NCBI GenBank assembly: GCA_902495595.1
Contig: CABUXV010000006.1
Span: 22,566 to 86,565, forward strand
From: an uncultured Eubacterium sp.
Lineage (GTDB): Bacteria; Bacillota; Clostridia; Peptostreptococcales; Anaerovoracaceae
Direction of reading: 5' to 3'
Length of the DNA: 64,000 nt
How positions within the stretch are numbered: the first letter of the stretch is position 1; the number at the start of each line of letters is the position of its first letter. The notes beneath the pieces were generated by a model. The model was not told where the DNA came from and searched no databases. It worked only from the letters and a program-made list of their open reading frames with translations. This document shows positions 63,156-64,000 of this stretch, piece by piece. The position numbers were made by a program, and so were the translations under genes.

Positions 63156-63201
63156 AATACCGGCTGTCCGTAATCATATATTAATACAGACAGCCGGTAT
63201 T
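63156..63201. terminator. long perfect hairpin
   Basis: AATACCGGCTGTC and GACAGCCGGTATT form a 13-bp perfect stem around a 20-nt loop between the possible peptidase gene and the ABC operon. The T-run is short, but the position after the peptidase gene fits a terminator. Confidence 0.7.
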
Positions 63202-63249
63202 TGTTCTAACACTATATAACTGCATTCTTACAGTTTTGTAAGACTTATT

Positions 63250-63870
63250 TTATTTAAAATCAAAGAGTACAATACCTCCCTTATGGTCATATCCCGTATC
63301 CCATAATTTTTCCAGATTCAGCCAGTGAGCTTTTCCATATGTAGCTGCTTTTATATAAAATCCATCTTCCTTATCTTCATAGCCGTTTACAATAAACCAA
63401 TGCCACTCAAAGAATTCAAAGGCTTTATCTTTATGTTTCAGCATTAGATATGCAAGCGGCATACCTTTATTTATACTCTCTTCAACAGCCATACGTATCT
63501 TTTCATAAGGCTCGCTTCCCTCAATGGATTTAAGCTCTATATCCTCTACATCCGTGTCTTTAAGATAAAGCTCCACTCCATCAGTATAAGTTTTTAAATC
63601 TTTTATGCCAGTTCTCCTCGGTTCAAGATAAAGCTTTACAGACATGGCAAATTTTGAATAAGCCTTTCTGTCAAGCTCCCTTTGAGAGGGACTTTTTAAG
63701 CTGTAAAGGTCTTTCCTGTCCTTATACATAGACATGTAAATAAAAACATCGCATGTGGTAAGAGCTGCACATCCGCCCAAATGCATCCACGGATCCATCA
63801 TCCAGCTCTGATTGCTTCCGTAATTTTTCCCTACGTTGAAATAAGGTAATTCAACTTTCCTATTAACCAA
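63250..63870 (-). CDS. possible C39-like cysteine peptidase
   Basis: The 206-residue protein has no confident family assignment. Its N-terminal GGCAALTTCDVFIYMSMY resembles the catalytic-cysteine start of papain/C39-type peptidases, and EFFEWHWFIVNGYEDKEDGF near the end resembles the catalytic-histidine block ('HWF.V.GY'). No signal peptide or membrane helix is seen. Translation seems to start at TTG, with AAAGGA upstream; no ATG is in a better place. It is a monocistron between the ABC operon and the end of the window. The peptidase reading is an inference from two motifs. Confidence 0.5.
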   Translation of the reverse strand: MVNRKVELPYFNVGKNYGSNQSWMMDPWMHLGGCAALTTCDVFIYMSMYKDRKDLYSLKSPSQRELDRKAYSKFAMSVKLYLEPRRTGIKDLKTYTDGVELYLKDTDVEDIELKSIEGSEPYEKIRMAVEESINKGMPLAYLMLKHKDKAFEFFEWHWFIVNGYEDKEDGFYIKAATYGKAHWLNLEKLWDTGYDHKGGIVLFDFK

Positions 63871-64000
63871 TTATCTGTCCTTTCATAAAATCAATTAATA
63901 TTTCTTTTATATATTCTACATTATTAATTATGATTCGACAATAATTAGATTTTTCCTTTAATATAAAAAGTTCATCTCTTTTCGCTAAGATACTTATCTA
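63871..64000. other. right edge, no gene recognised
   Basis: AT-rich sequence upstream of the peptidase-like gene. I see no reading frame or RNA gene that reaches the window's right end. Confidence 0.4.

Overview
The window reads as chromosome of an anaerobic, amino-acid-fermenting member of the Clostridia. The evidence is low-GC DNA, an IspH-ribosomal protein S1 fusion, a phosphotransbutyrylase/butyrate kinase pair, acyl-CoA dehydrogenase with EtfBA, and many small-molecule transporters. Family-level placement (Anaerovoracaceae or a relative) is only a guess. I saw no rRNA, tRNA or CRISPR array.

Layout. (1) 1-9.1 kb is an accessory island, more AT-rich and partly decayed: a rhuM-like gene, remnants of an HTH gene, a large serine recombinase and a phage-type DNA polymerase, an orphan membrane protein behind a palindromic promoter, a complete-looking two-gene Hachiman defence system (hamA-hamB), and a serine recombinase broken by one TAA. 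(2) 9.2-15.2 kb, minus strand: ruvC-ruvA-ruvB-queA-DNA glycosylase-tgt-RlmD-like methyltransferase (the last broken by one in-frame TAA). (3) 15.5-17.6 kb, plus strand: argR-recN, then a cluster of TTTGGATAA repeats. (4) 17.9-27.1 kb: a DUF523-shikimate kinase fusion, ispH-rpsA, rarA, a SPOR protein, two amino-acid permeases, a small protein and an XRE regulator. (5) 27.2-33.4 kb: a compact Tad-type pilus operon (ATPase, two membrane platform proteins, a short pilin, TadE-like pseudopilins, DUF5702 and DUF6382 proteins). (6) 33.5-38.9 kb: an MFS transporter (interrupted by TAA), FGGY kinase and M81 metallopeptidase, divergent from a DeoR regulator across a consensus promoter set in GCAATTA repeats. 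(7) 39.0-50.2 kb: a catabolic locus around a PucR-type regulator, with CoA-acylating aldehyde dehydrogenase, ptb, buk and an OFA transporter on one side and two amidohydrolase/MFS pairs on the other. (8) 50.5-56.9 kb: a MerR regulator and an operon of acyl-CoA dehydrogenase, EtfB, EtfA, a CaiB-type CoA-transferase and a protein made of two ammonia-lyase-like hot-dog domains. (9) 57-64 kb: a cation transporter, HD phosphohydrolase, Bce-type two-component system with its ABC transporter, and a possible cysteine peptidase.

How the genes may work together. The hot-dog/CaiB/Acd/Etf operon can be read as a route that activates a beta-amino acid to its CoA thioester, eliminates ammonia (or an amine), and reduces the resulting enoyl-CoA. 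The PucR locus can be read as import and hydrolysis of a substrate, oxidation of an aldehyde to acyl-CoA, and ATP production through acyl phosphate. Both pathways are inferences from families and neighbourhood; the substrates are not readable from the sequence. Three otherwise intact reading frames are each interrupted by exactly one TAA, which suggests recent gene loss or sequence error.
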